Shown: positions 35,041 to 48,000, counted from the stretch's first letter. The stretch: 64,000 nt of DNA from Hydractinia symbiolongicarpus (GCF_029227915.1 NC_079876.1:16616001-16680000); one strand, 5' to 3'. The notes: generated by a model from the sequence alone, not told the origin. Numbers and translations are program-made.

Positions 35041-35590
35041 ATCATACGTCTTGTTCTGATTGAATTAGAGCTGTTGAAAAGATGTGAAGAAGAAGTCGGC
35101 ATACTCAAAAAAGAAATGTCTAGCTACTTGCTAGACATTTCTTTATATTATGGAATAATTGAAAAATGGTCAATAACTCCGACTTTTATGCAAATGAGGT
35201 ATGGTAAATACTTCTTTTTGTGCTAGTTTATATTTATTATTTTAGTTTTGTCAAATGTACAGGATTCTTCTTTATTGTGTGCTTCTGATTGGATATCTTG
35301 ACAACAGCTGTTGCACTTTTAAAACTTAGGATTAGATATGGTTTCTCAAATGATTCGCTATGGCATTTTCTTTATATTTCAGTGCTTACCAATGGCGAAA
35401 AGGTTAATCCTGAAGAGAAGCATAGACTTCGCGGAAAGGGAACTTTTGGGAGGGTGTCAGGAATTTATTGCCAGGGTTTTATTTCCATCGATCAAAACAT
35501 ATCTACCATAGACAATGAAGATGATTTGAGCGACAAAAAAGTGACAGTGAAAGCGATTTTTCCTTGCTCGGCTCAGACAGTATTCCGGCA
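35041..35590 (+). pseudogene. Decayed fragments, possibly of a KDZ-type transposase
   Basis: 35041-35210 encodes ELELLKRCEEEVGILKKEMS, a helix of the kind found near the C-terminus of large KDZ-superfamily transposases in invertebrates, then breaks at a palindrome (35110-35144). A second exon-like frame starts after TATTTCAG at 35380 (NGEKVNPEEKHRLRGK...). Family assignment is tentative. Confidence 0.22.
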
Positions 35591-36660
35591 TAATGTAGCT
35601 TTTATCGTCCGTATTTATTATTTGAACCACCATAGCTTTTTTCGGGATTACATATTTTTAAGATTTCGTATCGTATCCGAAATTTTGTTTAAACGGGCTT
35701 TTTCCTCTTTCGTTTTCTCCTTCTCCTTCCCACTCACTCCACGCAGCATTTTCTATTGTTTGTAATCAATTTATATTATCAACTTGTGTCAAGTCATTAA
35801 AGTATGTCTCTGAACTATAAAGGGAATAAAGAAATTGAGTTTGTTCCAAAGTCTTTTAGCCCGCATTCATTTCATTCTACTTCAATCAAGAAGAGAAAAA
35901 CTATTAGCTGTATACTATTTGTATATATTTTTTAACAAGTACTTTTTTGCTTCTTATAATAATACAAGACGTATAGTATACGTATAACTAGCTCACCTCA
36001 TACGTGACACTGTATTATATATATTCATTTGTGGAAATAAATTGAAATCAATCACAATGGGATATCAAACGGAAAGTGAATGTTTCAAAATATAATTCCG
36101 GGCATGCTATGTAATATATTAAAAAGGATGGCCACAAGCTTGATCATATTTGTTTTGAAATAATCACATAAAAAACTTTCTATATTAACAAAAATCAATA
36201 TATAAAGAAAGTAGTAATCTTCTTGTGAAACATTCTGCGATGCCACGGATGCTAATGGTTTTGACTTTCGTAGTGCATGAGCATATTTTTTAAAAAAAAT
36301 AATTATTTGAGGAAACTACAAAGAAAATTTGAGTTACTGTCAGTACATTCATATACATTATGAGAACCATCATAAAACCATTCCATAAACCTGAAAGTAT
36401 ATTTCATAACTTTTAGTCTGTGAAATACACAAACACCACTAGATTTCATCAAGACTCTACAACTATAAACTACAATCGTTCAATATATATTAACAATTGT
36501 TTCACAAAAAACGGATTCTTCTATATTCGAAAGCATAACAGATTAATCCTTAACGAAGACGATGTGATAAATGTTTGCCTAAACTTCATTCCAGTATATG
36601 TTAACAAGTTTTAATGTTGTGAAACAAAAAAAGATTTCGTTCAACCAAAAGATAATCGCT
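35591..36660. other. Gene-free stretch
   Basis: The 23-mer around 36294-36316 (AATAATTATTTGAGGAAAC core) is the exact reverse complement of the unit core of the 41.1-kb minisatellite. Nothing else is assigned. Confidence 0.4.
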
Positions 36661-36669
36661 ATATACAAA

Positions 36670-37300
36670 AGTATTCAGGGCTTAATTTATCGAAACAAGA
36701 CAAGTAGAGTTCGTATATGTGATAATACCTTAGACACAATTCATTTCCGGCCAAAATTAAGCGAAACGAGAGAATGAATGTTATGAAAGGCCCAATTCAT
36801 CAAAACAACGAACCTGCTATGTATGGATTGCTTCTAGAAACAGGACCATTTTCCTAAACTTTTATCAACGACCTAGCTCACCGAAACAATCAAATCTATT
36901 ATTTACGGATACCTTTTAGAAGCAGGATCCTTTTCCTGAATGTTTACCAATGGCTCAATTTACCGAAATAACCGAATCTGTGATGTATGAATTGCTTCTA
37001 GGAACAGAAGCTTTTTCGTGATTGCTTAACAATGGGCCAATCCACCGAATCAACTGAATCTGTGATGTATGGATTGCTTCTAGAAACAGGAGCTCTTTCC
37101 TGAATGTTTATTAAAGGTCTAATTTGCGGAAATAACTGTATCTCTTACTTATCAGAGGCTCGATTTACCAAAATAACTGAATGTGTTATGTATGGATTGC
37201 TTTTAAAATCGGGAATTCTCACCTGAATATTTTGTTAAGGCAATTTCGCAAATGTTAGCCAACTTTATGTGTATGGATTGCTCCTGACTTGCCAATTCTT
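36670..37300. repeat. Minisatellite, about 82-85 bp, 6-7 diverged copies
   Basis: GTATGGATTGCTTCTAGAAA followed by CAGGA.CTTTTTCCTGAATGTTTA and CAATTTACCGAAATAACTGAATC recurs, with the GATTGCTTCTA core at about 36826, 36910, 36991, 37073, 37194 and 37276. It ends at the hairpin described next. Confidence 0.75.
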
Positions 37301-37356
37301 TCCTAAAGGGCGGAAGAAATTTACAGATGTAAATTTCTTCCGCCCTTTAAGGAAAT
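37299..37356. repeat. Near-perfect 27-bp hairpin
   Basis: TTTCCTAAAGGGCGGAAGAA(ATTTACA) at 37299-37325 is mirrored by its complement at 37328-37355 with a single one-base bulge and a loop of two bases. It separates the 82-bp array from the Penelope-like element. Confidence 0.85.
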
Positions 37357-37559
37357 AAAAATCTGATATTAAAGTACCACATCAAATGCGGTTGATTAAC
37401 AATTAATATTGAAAATCAAATAGAAGAATAATTTTAACAAAAGAGCTTTGGCTCTTTTGGGATAAGGCAGTTTAGAAGGGGATTAAACACAAGACGACGA
37501 TAAACATTTGCGTAGATATTTACGTTCCATCTTATAATACAAACACTATGTATATAACA

Positions 37560-39065
37560 CCAAATGTCAATAAGAAAACAAATTAATCAAGTTCAGAGAG
37601 CACAGAAAACGAATACAAAAAGTTGTATTCACAAGGTTCCAACCCTGCTCAGTTTTATGGTACCGCCAAGGTTCACAAGATACCACCTAATTCTACAGTA
37701 GCTGACGATTTACCATTACGACCCATCATATCAAATATCGGATCTGCTACTTTTAACACATCAAACTACCTCGCGAAATCTTTAACACCGCTGACAAAGT
37801 CAACATATACTACTGAAAGCTCTTTAGATTTTATATTATCATTGAAAGGAGAAAAGATACCTCATAATTACGAACTAGTACCTTTTTACGTCACTGGTTT
37901 ATTCACCAACGTTCCGTTGGAACAAAAGATAGACATAATATTGCGAAAGATATATGCTGAAAAAGTTATAGAAACAACAATTAAGCGAGAGGAAATGAAA
38001 CATCTATTAATCTCATGTACAAAACATGTACATTTCAGTTTTAACAACCAACTTATATTCAGGTCGATGGTGTAGCAATGGGCTCGCCTCTAGGATCAGT
38101 CCTAGCATATCTTCATGATGAAATAGTCCCAAAAGTAGAAAATTCAGTAAAATTTTGGAAGAAATATGTAGATGACACTGTTAATGAAAACCAGATAAAT
38201 AAAGTGCTGATCACACTTAATAGTTACCATTCGAATATCCAGTGCACATATGAAGTTAAAAACGATAACTACATAGCCTTTCTTGATGTAAAAACACATC
38301 CATTTATCGAAAAGACACGAACACTGACATATAAATGCACTAGAATTCACCTGTATTACGCCCATGGAAAGTTGAAACGGTTAAATCGTTGGTGTTGAGA
38401 GCGTTCAATATATGCTCTTCATGACAAGATCTAAAATACGAACTAAATCACTTAAAAAATGTGTTTATAAAAAACTTATCCAGAAGCAGTTGTATCTAAT
38501 GTAATTAATAACACACTGCGAAATTTCAACATTCAAAATGCCGACACTGTTTCTGATGAAGACACCAATGAATCTCCAATAACACCTTTAATGGTTTTTA
38601 TTCTTTCAAGTCTGGCTACGGGAAAAAAATAAGGTTAATTTCGTTTAAAAAAACAATTAGAAAATAATGGTAACTGCTTAGTAAAGCGTCTAACACTTTT
38701 AAACAGTTTCTATCAGCCAATGTCAAGTCACGCATTGCTGATCAATGTCAAAAGTTATGTTTGCTATTTTCTGTGAAATAGAACCAAGGATGAACACAAC
38801 ATGGTGTTGTGTACAAATATACTTGTCCGGTGGAATCGTGCGATGCTACATACATTGGTGAAACAGCAAGGAGGCTTAATGAAAGATAGACTACCAAAAA
38901 CGCGTTAATAACTCTCACATTTTAAAACATTCAGTCATTGAGAATTACCAACTTGCTGAACAAAAGAACTTCAGTATTTTGATAGATAATGTTCACCACT
39001 TTGAAAAGAAAAAAATAGCTGAAGCCATGTATATTGGTATTAACAGTCCCACGCTTAATGTATAG
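37560..39065 (+). pseudogene. Penelope-like element (PLE): RT and GIY-YIG endonuclease, degenerate
   Basis: 37623-38065 encodes the PLE fingers/palm (FYGTAKVHKIPP, LRPIISNIGSATFN, FTNVPLEQKIDIILRKIY, LISCTKHVHFSFNNQ). A frameshift near 38065 leads into 38078-38398 with GVAMGSPLGSVLA, the catalytic FWKKYVDDT and FLDVK. After a degenerate spacer, 38806-38889 reads VVYKYTCP...ATYIGETARRLNER, the GIY-YIG nuclease core, and a tail ending SPTLNV with TAG at 39063-39065. PLEs are telomerase-related retroelements that use this nuclease for integration. Frameshifts and stops mean it is inactive; the 5' part of the RT is missing or unreadable. Confidence 0.85.
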
Positions 39066-40070
39066 GGATTATCTGTTCCAATAAAATTGTTTTAAGATAA
39101 ATATTATTTATAGTCAACAAGGAGATGAGTGCATTTGTGCTCCGCGCTGTGGACGTTACTCTTACCAACGGTATATAGTTTATATACCTTTGGGTTTGCC
39201 GTTATGTGTTTTATGTTTTGTTAAGTATTGTTTTATACGTCCTCTGTGTATTGCGTAGTTGTTAAAAATTATATTTAAAAAACTTTTGAGATAATTGTAA
39301 CAATTTACGTTGATAATTGTCTTGTAGTCACAAGATGAAATATCCGTTAAAATAAAATAAAAAATGTCATCATAAATCAAACTTTTCGTATTTATTTTTA
39401 TTGTGAAGTTATATACCGAATTGATATATAAGACTAATTAAGCAAGAACATATTTGTTAATATCGATCTGCTTGTGCTAAGGCATTTGCCATTGTTTAAC
39501 TTGATGTCCATTGAGCTTGCTGCAATTTTTGGTCATATAAATTGGCAAAACAGTAACAGCTAGTGGATTTCAATAATCAGTTTCTTCGCTAAAAAACAAT
39601 TAATCTGTAAGAATCTTGCTACTAGATCACAGAAGTTTTACACGAAAAAACTTTGGAAATGAATACAAGTAATTTGAAAACTATGAATTTTAAGAAAATT
39701 AATAGCAAACAGAGAACTATATCACCTAGCAGTCATAATATGTATTGTAACAAACAAATAACAACAACATGATCAACACTAACATTTTATTCCAATACAT
39801 GGAAAAAGAGTTTGGCAGTACTTTTAAGCTCTATCATGTGTACAGGTAGTGGTATAAAAAGACACCCTGGTCATTATAGTTACTGCAAAAAAACGTTCAT
39901 AACAAAAGAACCATCCAGTATGTAAATTCTCTTGCAATTCTGCCTCAAACTGCTGATGGTGATTTATATTTAATGTGGTTTGTGGTCAATGGTTTTCAGG
40001 ATGGACCAGGTTTCCAGTGTTTAGCTCCCATTGCAACAAAAGGTTCTATGAAATGTCAAACTAACTAGAC
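39066..40070. other. PLE 3' flank and gene-free stretch
   Basis: A small palindrome GGTATATAGTTTATATACC lies at about 39170-39188. No gene is seen. Confidence 0.4.
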
Positions 40071-40072
40071 AA

Positions 40073-40148
40073 TGGGGGGGATATTGAACTTATAATCTCA
40101 AGTAGAGGAGATGTTTTAAACGCTCTACCGACAGAGCTGCACTAAATC
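40073..40148 (-). other. tRNA-like pseudogene or SINE head
   Basis: Read on the minus strand, GCAGCTCTGTCGGTAGAGCG is a near-standard tRNA D-arm/A box (as in Lys-type tRNAs). It is followed by a weak anticodon arm and AAGTTCAATATCCCCC as a decayed B box. The acceptor stem does not close, so it is not a functional tRNA. Confidence 0.45.
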
Positions 40149-41095
40149 GATCATCTTTTTAAAAACTTATAGGTACACGACCTTATATTTCCTGCAATGA
40201 TTTCCACAGCATAGCTTGTACAACTTTTTTGCTTGACATGGCATTCATACTCTTTTTAGAAAGATTGCAGTTCCCGAGCATCTATAAATTTGTTAGGCTA
40301 TATGCAAAACGACATAACCTTTTGCATTGATTATAATGTTTTGTTAGAAACAGCATCCACACTTTTACTAACAGCGCATGAAACCGCCACAGCATTGACG
40401 CAATTCTTATATTTATTTTTACCACACAGTGTTCTGTTAAAGACACAGAAGACGTATATTGGTTCCATGGTTACAGAACTCTCATGCACACATTCGCTAA
40501 AATTTTCAAGAGGCGAAAGCAAATACACAGTTTATGCTTGCTATCAACGACATAAATTCGGCAGATTTTTTTAAAAAAATTATATTTGGCGCACTTTTTT
40601 ACATGTGTCGTAAACGACTCAGCATCCATACATTTCTTAGACTGTTTTTAACTAATCATTCACTCGTTCGTTGTAATGTAACCAGTTTCTTCACTAAAAA
40701 ACAAAATACAAAACAATAAAATATTAAAGCAATTCTCCGGAATTTGCAGACAATACATAGAGGTCTAATAGTATTCTAAAAAGATGTGTTCGCATATTTA
40801 TATTTAAAAAAGCTAAAGCAATAAAAAAGCAAGGACTTACATTCACATTGTATGGATCTTCGTTTGATATTATTCTTACGATTTTTCATATCAGTAATTG
40901 GCTGTCCGTTCTATATTACCAAAAATAAAATTTAGCAAAGCAAAAAATAACGTAAATATAACGAAAATATTTCTTAATAACCCTAGAAGGACACTGTTCT
41001 CTGCTTTATGTACAATAAATACATAAAGTAAAAGATCGTTTTAGTCCAAAGTAAAAATCTACATAACTTTTTAAACAGTTGTGTGAAAATTAACA
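40149..41095. other. Gene-free stretch
   Basis: Short open frames only, without domains. I see nothing to support a gene. Confidence 0.4.
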
Positions 41096-41370
41096 AACAT
41101 TTAAGAAGTTTCCTCAAATAATTATTTTTAACGTTGCAAAAATAAAAAATATAAAAACATTTATATATGTACAAATAGTAATGAATGGAAACATTTAAGA
41201 AGTTTCCTCAAATAATTATTTTTTAATCTTGCAAAAATAAGAAATATAAAAACATTAGTAATGAATGGAAACATTTAAGAAGTTTCCTCAAATAATTATT
41301 TTTTAATGCTGGAAATATATAAATAAAAAAACCCATCTATTTATGCATGCAGATAGTAATGAATGGAAAC
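41096..41370. repeat. Minisatellite, 82-93 bp, 3 copies
   Basis: AACATTTAAGAAGTTTCCTC followed by AAATAATTATTTTTTAA, GCAAAAATAA and TAGTAATGAATGGAA repeats at 41096, 41189 and 41271, with a partial end near 41370. Confidence 0.85.
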
Positions 41371-43187
41371 TCGTTGTTCTTAATTGAACAAATTTTTTTA
41401 TATGCATTTTTGCTGTTTTTTAGGCTGAAGTAAAAAGAAAAAGATTTATGTGGAGTATTTGTTCCACTAGTACTAGTGCCTTTATACCATTGGTTATAAC
41501 TGTGTGCCGTTTTCATAAATACAAATAGGTCCAGAATTTTTAAAGGCAATTGCTCTTTCCAAGTACAAGTTTCAGGAATTTCATAAAGTTTCTTAATTGA
41601 CGGTATTTTTTGAGCTTGGTGATTTGTTGATTATATTTTCAGCCTGAACACATATGTATTGGTTTTGACGCACAATTAAACACTTGCAACACTGACACTG
41701 GCCAATTGTGGCCAAAAAGTAGCGATGTATGTCACTCACTAACTGCACATGCTTGTTGATTCTTTTTTCCTTATTGCTTTATAAAAATCCAAACAATGTT
41801 TTCAATTCTGTTGACATAGTCACAAAAAGACAAATAGAAATAAACAGACTTTGTAGACTACACATTCATTGAGAAAATTGTATTACATCCAGACTATTAG
41901 AGAACTCCATTCCAATTAAATTTTAACAAAGTTTTGTGATATATAGTATGATTTTTATTAAGTATATGCGGGAATATTGGAATACCATGCTTGACTCTGT
42001 ACAGTTAATCAGCTAAAGCTAAGATGTTAATGGATAACAATATAGAACCACTGAATTATGTTTCACATGAATTAAATTCCATGTGGCCTATTTTTTTGTG
42101 GATGTCACATCGTCTGTCATTAGTTTGCAGATATATTTTGAGCTGACTAATTAATGTGAATAACTGTTTTTTGTAGACAGACTTACTTCAAATATCTCAA
42201 GTGGACTTAATTTGACAAATTTTTTTTAAACAACAATACCATGAATTTTACCCATGCTAAACATAATTCACGTAATATAAACACTGTGATCAGTAGGAAA
42301 CGCATGTTTGGCCAATGTAGCTTTGATACACAAAGAAATATTGACATAAACTCTGTATTTTTTTCTTAAAAAAACAAAAAAATGTTTCCTGATTTTTAAA
42401 ATGTATGTTGGGTTTATAATTAACGGACTAGTTTTTATGTGTCTTGAGCCATCGTGTTTTTGCAAAATAGAAAATGTTAGGTGGCTAATCCTGCTGGAAA
42501 AGGTTTTAATATGGTGTAGTTATTTCGTGCTTTTTTCACCGCTACTTGCAAGATTTTAAAATATATAATCAGGTAGAGGGTACAGTACATCTGAATAAAG
42601 CGCTCCGCCATGATGTGTGACATGGTTTAAGTAATCCAACTGGCATTCAATGTCTTATAAATAACTCAATTTTATTTGAATCGCACTTGAAGAAAACTTC
42701 TTTCTATAACAACTCAACAGAGTTTAGCATAACGTATATCTGCACTAATCACTGCACTTCAACGCTCAAACTGTCTTTCAACATAGACATTGAGGTCAAC
42801 ATACCCATACTCATCGAAAAGGATTGGAATGAGTACTAGTACAGGGAGCTGTTACAATTCAGGCATGAGCCATCTAACGAGGTGGACGGAAATGCAATAG
42901 CAATAATAAGAACTGATTCTTTACAAAACGAAAGCATTGTGGGACACATGCCACAAAACAAATAAAAAATATGTTTCATGTTCTTGAAAGTCCTGAACAG
43001 TTCGATTACAGCTTAAGTTTGTGGAAAGAGAGTTAATCGTGGAGGTGGATATGGTCTGGAAATACCAGTTGTGTATAAGTTTTATGGACAGCAAAAATTG
43101 ATTGACTGGGTTGCGAAGAAAATTGAGACTGTAAAAGCAGACTTTTATTGTGAAAAATCCTATAGTTGCCATTTCGTGCAAAAAAAA
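41371..43187. other. Gene-free stretch
   Basis: AT-rich, with no supported features. Confidence 0.4.
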
Positions 43188-43325
43188 ATGTCCGCTCATC
43201 AGAGTGTCCGTTAATTAAGTGTCCGCTAATTAGAAAGTTTTTTATAAGACTTTGACCAGAAAACGGCCAGTGCATGGACCGGCCAGTGCAGTGTCCGCTA
43301 ATGGAAGAGAATACTGTATACATTT
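43188..43325. mobile_element. Pogo/Tigger-like terminal fragment
   Basis: GTGTCCGTTAATTAAGTGTC and CGCTAATTAGAAAGTTTTTT plus a second TGTCCGCTAATGG near 43293 are typical subterminal repeats of pogo-type MITEs. TTTTTTATAAGACTTTGACC matches the end of the element in TRIM23 intron 3. Confidence 0.45.
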
Positions 43326-43344
43326 ATTTTCAGCAGCGTCTTAA

Positions 43345-44088
43345 CCCTATTCGGTCCGGGGTTTTTCGAACATACTATGACCGGGGGGGGGCGGATTTCG
43401 CCCCCCTCAATAACTTTTTATAGAATTGCTCAAATTGAATCAAACTTGGCACACTTATAGTACGTCATAAAAGGAAAAAATGGCGGCAATAAATTTTTGC
43501 TTGCGTCAGCACATTTTCTGTGACGTCATCAGAAGCTTAGACATTGTTAAAAATGCCACTATCTGCTTAAAATATAATTACTTTTGTTCTAGAGCGAATT
43601 TTTACATTCTGCTTGAAGTTTCTGAAAGCTAAATAAATTTTGTTTAACATATCTTCCGGTTTTTACATGGATCGGATAAAAAATTGCCAAAAATTGCCCG
43701 AAAATCCGTTTTTTTCGATTTTCGGGTAATATCCGACAAAATCGGGAAATCGGATTAGTCACGTGTCAAAATTATTCAAAATGATTCTTCTTGATGAAAC
43801 AAAGTTGTGTAGCAAGTTTCAAGTTCTAAGGATAATCCTAACAGGAGTTATTATATTTTCCCCATTATAAGGATTTCATAGAGATTTTAGGGGTAGTTTC
43901 GAGTAATGGCCAATATCAAAGCTTCTGAAAGGAATGAAACCTACAAATTTAGCGTGCAGGTGTCTAATAGATAAATGTTGAAACTCAGCAAGTATCATAG
44001 CCATATAAGAAAGCAATCAGGAGTTATTAAAAAAAACCGTCAGGGGGGGGGGGGGGCGGAATCCGCCCCCCCCCCGGACCGAATAGGG
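43345..44088. mobile_element. piggyBac-type MITE, 744 bp, TTAA-flanked
   Basis: TTAA at 43341-43344 and 44089-44092 flanks inverted ends CCCTATTCGGTCCGGG / CCCGGACCGAATAGGG. Subterminal GGGCGGATTTCGCCCCCC and GGCGGAATCCGCCCCCCC palindromes face each other. TTAA targets with CCC..GGG ends are the piggyBac mark. There is no transposase. Confidence 0.85.
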
Positions 44089-44138
44089 TTAAGCTCTACT
44101 CAATAAAGGCGATGGGGAAACAAATTCAAAAAAAATTT

Positions 44139-44186
44139 TTTTTGTGTATTCACTAAGTAGATTTTTCTACGGGCCTTATCGGCTAG
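44139..44186 (+). mobile_element. Helitron 3' end
   Basis: Hairpin GTAGATTTTTCTAC (44157-44170), then GGGCCTTATCGG and CTAG (44183-44186) followed by T. It matches the 3' ends at 30568 and 50654. The 5' part is not found nearby. Confidence 0.65.
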
Positions 44187-44887
44187 TGTAGGTGCTTACA
44201 CGATTTCAACTGAGTTAACTATTTTTACTCGCTAAACAATAAAATTACAAGACGAAATTTAAGCAACAAATTACACATGTAAGATGACATAAAATATAAT
44301 AAGAAATAAACACTTACTAGAAATATAGTGGCGTAAGCCAAGCCAACTACAAGTGAGAGAAAACAAATACAACAGATGCTGAGATTCAGGACAACTCCTG
44401 TGATGAATGAAAGAAAAATTTCACTCAACAGCGAATTTATTACAAAAATGTTTGTTCGACTCTGTCATTACATGTTGAAGACTGAATGCACAGAAACAAG
44501 ATGTGCAAGATGTGCAGAAAATTTACTAAAAATAGTAACAAATTTACAATTATTCTCTTTACATAATTAACACGGGACATTACATCACAACACAAAACTA
44601 ACAAAATGCATCTTGTTCTCCACCGCAGAGCGTCTCTACAGAAGAGCACATACGCGACACCACAAGGACAATACAAATGACGTATCAAAATAAATGTCAA
44701 TACGGCCGGAAATTCATGTAGACTGTTGTTTTGCGAGCTACTTTACGTACCGGCACCCTAAGCAACGTTCATTTACACATATGCGCGAAGAAAGACTGAA
44801 CTTTCATTGTTTTCAGAAACTTTTATTAGAAAAAAACTACTTTCTTCAGGGACATTAACGTAACGAACATTAAAAATATAAAGATAT

Positions 44888-45040
44888 AATTATTACATTA
44901 ATATGTTATCTTAAAATAACTCTAGTTATCTTACAATTAGGACATTAATGTGAATATCCACGCATTCCAAAATTACATTGATAGAGTTATTTTAAGATAG
45001 CACTTGTTATCTTAAAATAACTGTATTAATGTGACTTTTG
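44888..45040. repeat. Foldback of TTATCTTAAAATAACT arms
   Basis: GTTATCTTAAAATAACTCTA near 44908 pairs with AGAGTTATTTTAAGATAG near 44984, and a further copy follows at about 45007. ATTAATGTGA motifs accompany both arms. Confidence 0.6.
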
Positions 45041-48000
45041 AATGCCGTAGAGCTGAGCCGAAACCATCGCGCTATCGCAATTAAAAAAGTATTAAAATTA
45101 GAAACTTAAATTTAGAGTTAAAAACTCTAATTTAGTATTTTTAGAAAAAATAACTTTTCTTTTTTATTTCCAGATCTCCTTCCTGGTTATTTCTTGAAGT
45201 TGGATATGTCAGGTTAACAATAACAAATTTTGAAGAGGTTTTTCTGTTTGTGTAAAATTTTTCTGACGCTAACGTTAATTATTTACTAAGGGTAATCAAT
45301 TTCATTGTAGCGCGCTCTCAAAATGAGCCCTAAAAGAAAGTCAGCCCTTAGCAAAATAATGGCTATAAATATTTCATAAGTTATTAAATGTTTCAATCCA
45401 AATATTTAATCATTACGGTTCATGACATTTCTTTACATTTCGGGGATCGTGTGCGCGGGGTTGATGATGGATTACGGGGCTATGTTACGGTAATCCCCTA
45501 AAAATGAGTTAATAAAAAGGGAGAACAAAAGCGCGAATGGTCTTAAAAAGATCCTGAATCTAAACATAGATCTTGATAAACGTAGGTCTCTTTTAATGTG
45601 TTTCTTTGTGAACTAAAGAATCTCAGTATAGTAGTCTCAAAGGCTCTTTATAGGAGAACAGAGGTTTCTATTTTCACATGTATGTTATCAATTTATTATG
45701 TATAAATATGCCTCAGGGTAACATATCAAAGTTTCCAATAATTTGTTAGGTTTACTGAATTTTGTTTAATCTGACCTACATACTAACTATGAGTATAGCC
45801 TAACGCAACTATGACATCATAACCATTGAAATTTTAAATTGCTTCTAGTCAACATTAGAGTAAAAATAAATAATAAAAACATGTCTGTCATGTCACATCA
45901 TACTTCATTTTAAGTGAAGAAAATAAAAAAAAAGTTTGACCTGTGTTTCTTATTACTGCGAACGTTTATGTCTGTTTTATAAAAATAATTTTTTATTTGA
46001 GTAAAAAATTTTGGAATGAATTTCTCTACAAATTGTCATTTTGCTCGATATTCAGCAAATTATAAAGTGTAACCTTTTTGGAGTATGGAATTGAAAAATA
46101 GGTGCAAATTACACTCGTCTTTCCGTAGTATATTTCGTGCATATTAACCAATCACAGAAAAACTTAACCACGTAAGAATATAAAAACCATTTCCGTTAAG
46201 GTGGATTTCCACTGAAAATCAAACAAATTGGAAAGGAGCAATAAAAATACTGAAATTTGATTAAATATCTGCTAATTATTTTGTTTTTAAAATTTTTTGT
46301 TCCTGAAAGTTGACTGGCTTTAAACCTTTCTGCTTTCTTAGCATTGAAATAAGCCACTCGGCCGCTATTCCTTTGCAGGCTTAATTTTGTTTTAAAAAGA
46401 TTTAATCTTTGACGTCAGTTAACTAGAGAATTGATATTAAAACTGGCTGAACTGACTTGAACAACGCTCAATCAATAGTCATGACTATGCCAAACCTACA
46501 ATCTTGGGCGGCGTTTCTGGTTATAAAACATGGTGGAGGTAGGACCAGCTCATACATGTTGTTAACATTTCTGAAAGTACGGAGAGAAAAAGATATTTTT
46601 ATATTCCCATTTTTTGCTAAAATTGACCCAGTCCCAAGTCATTCAACGTACAAAACGCCTTAGATTATTCTGGAGCCTGTTAACAATCCTGTTGATAACT
46701 CCATCATTCATGATATCAAATCACTTTCTCCAGTCTCTTGAACTTTCGTTAATACTTCATAGAGAAAGACATAAACAGAAAAATAACTGATACAAATATA
46801 ATCTGATTTCTAACATATATACATTGTGCTCTTAAGCAATGTTAGCAGAGCTGCACATCAGTCCAGAACCTTTAGGACTATGAAATATTTCTGCCAAGTA
46901 ATTGTAAAAAATGTTTAGTAGAATAAAAAAGTAATAAACCTATGTAAATAAGCAAAATAGAAAGAAAACAAAACACTTCAACACTACCAAAACAATAGTA
47001 AGTACAAATAAAAAAGATATCGTTCTAAATTTTAAACACTTTCTGGACAAAGTAGTGATTTTATATATGTCCTTTTTACTTTTCGACCAATAACAGCCTT
47101 GACAAATTGTGCACTTAATAAAGTTCAGCATAATTAACGTAATATATATCTACGATATCTCCAAAATTACATAAGATATAAACTACATTTATAAAAACGT
47201 GTAAAATCGTATTTGTCCGAATCATACTACTAGACACAAAAAGTTATTAAACAAAACAAAGATGCACGACATTTCATATTTTGTTACCATTATTTTAATA
47301 TTACGCAGTAAAAGAAAGGAGGTAATTCAGCACGTCTTTTATCTCATTTTCTTTTCCGCTTCCCTTCCACCCTCTCATTAGTGCTCAGGCTGTCAAATAG
47401 TATAACGCTTTCTAAACGTAAGTGTAATACAGCTAGTTATTTATATACTAGTTTATACTTCATGCATCTTTAGCACAAAGTGTAGATTATGAACGATTAG
47501 TTAGTGCAACACCCCAGTTCTATAAAACATCGCCTAAAAATTTTCTAAAGAGATTCTATTTCGTCGGAATTTTTTTTATACGCTGGTTTTTACAACGGGA
47601 AATGTAATTGTTTTGTTATAAATTGGTGTATTGGTATTTTTTTGTTTCATTTAAAATGTTTTATCTGCAACATTTTTTAAAATATTAGGGTGATAAGAAT
47701 GCACGAAAAAAACTTCGATATTTCGACTAACAAGAACACCGTCAAGGAATATTGCAGCCAGTATTAAACACTGCAGGACCTCTGAGGCAAGTTATATATA
47801 TCCTAACATGGGGAGCAATGATTGGTGCATATTATAGTATCAGGATACGAAATTGAAGGAATCCCGCAACCCCCCTTGCCTCTGCATTCCACCACGCCAC
47901 ACGCAGATCGATGTTAAAAATTCCCAATTAGAAATATTGTCGTCCCAAAGTTTACAAAATTAAAGATAATCTTAGAAGCTCAAAAATAAACAACTTAGCT

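Noticed and set aside
35430-35460. Protein kinase glycine-rich loop (RGKGTFGRV)
   Set aside because: The string fits GxGxxGxV, but no VAIK lysine, HRD or DFG motif follows in any frame, so it is chance.
38550-38580. Hammerhead ribozyme of a Penelope-like element (CTGATGA)
   Set aside because: CTGATGA is present, but no GAAA with a stem II at the right distance; it reads as protein code of the PLE spacer.
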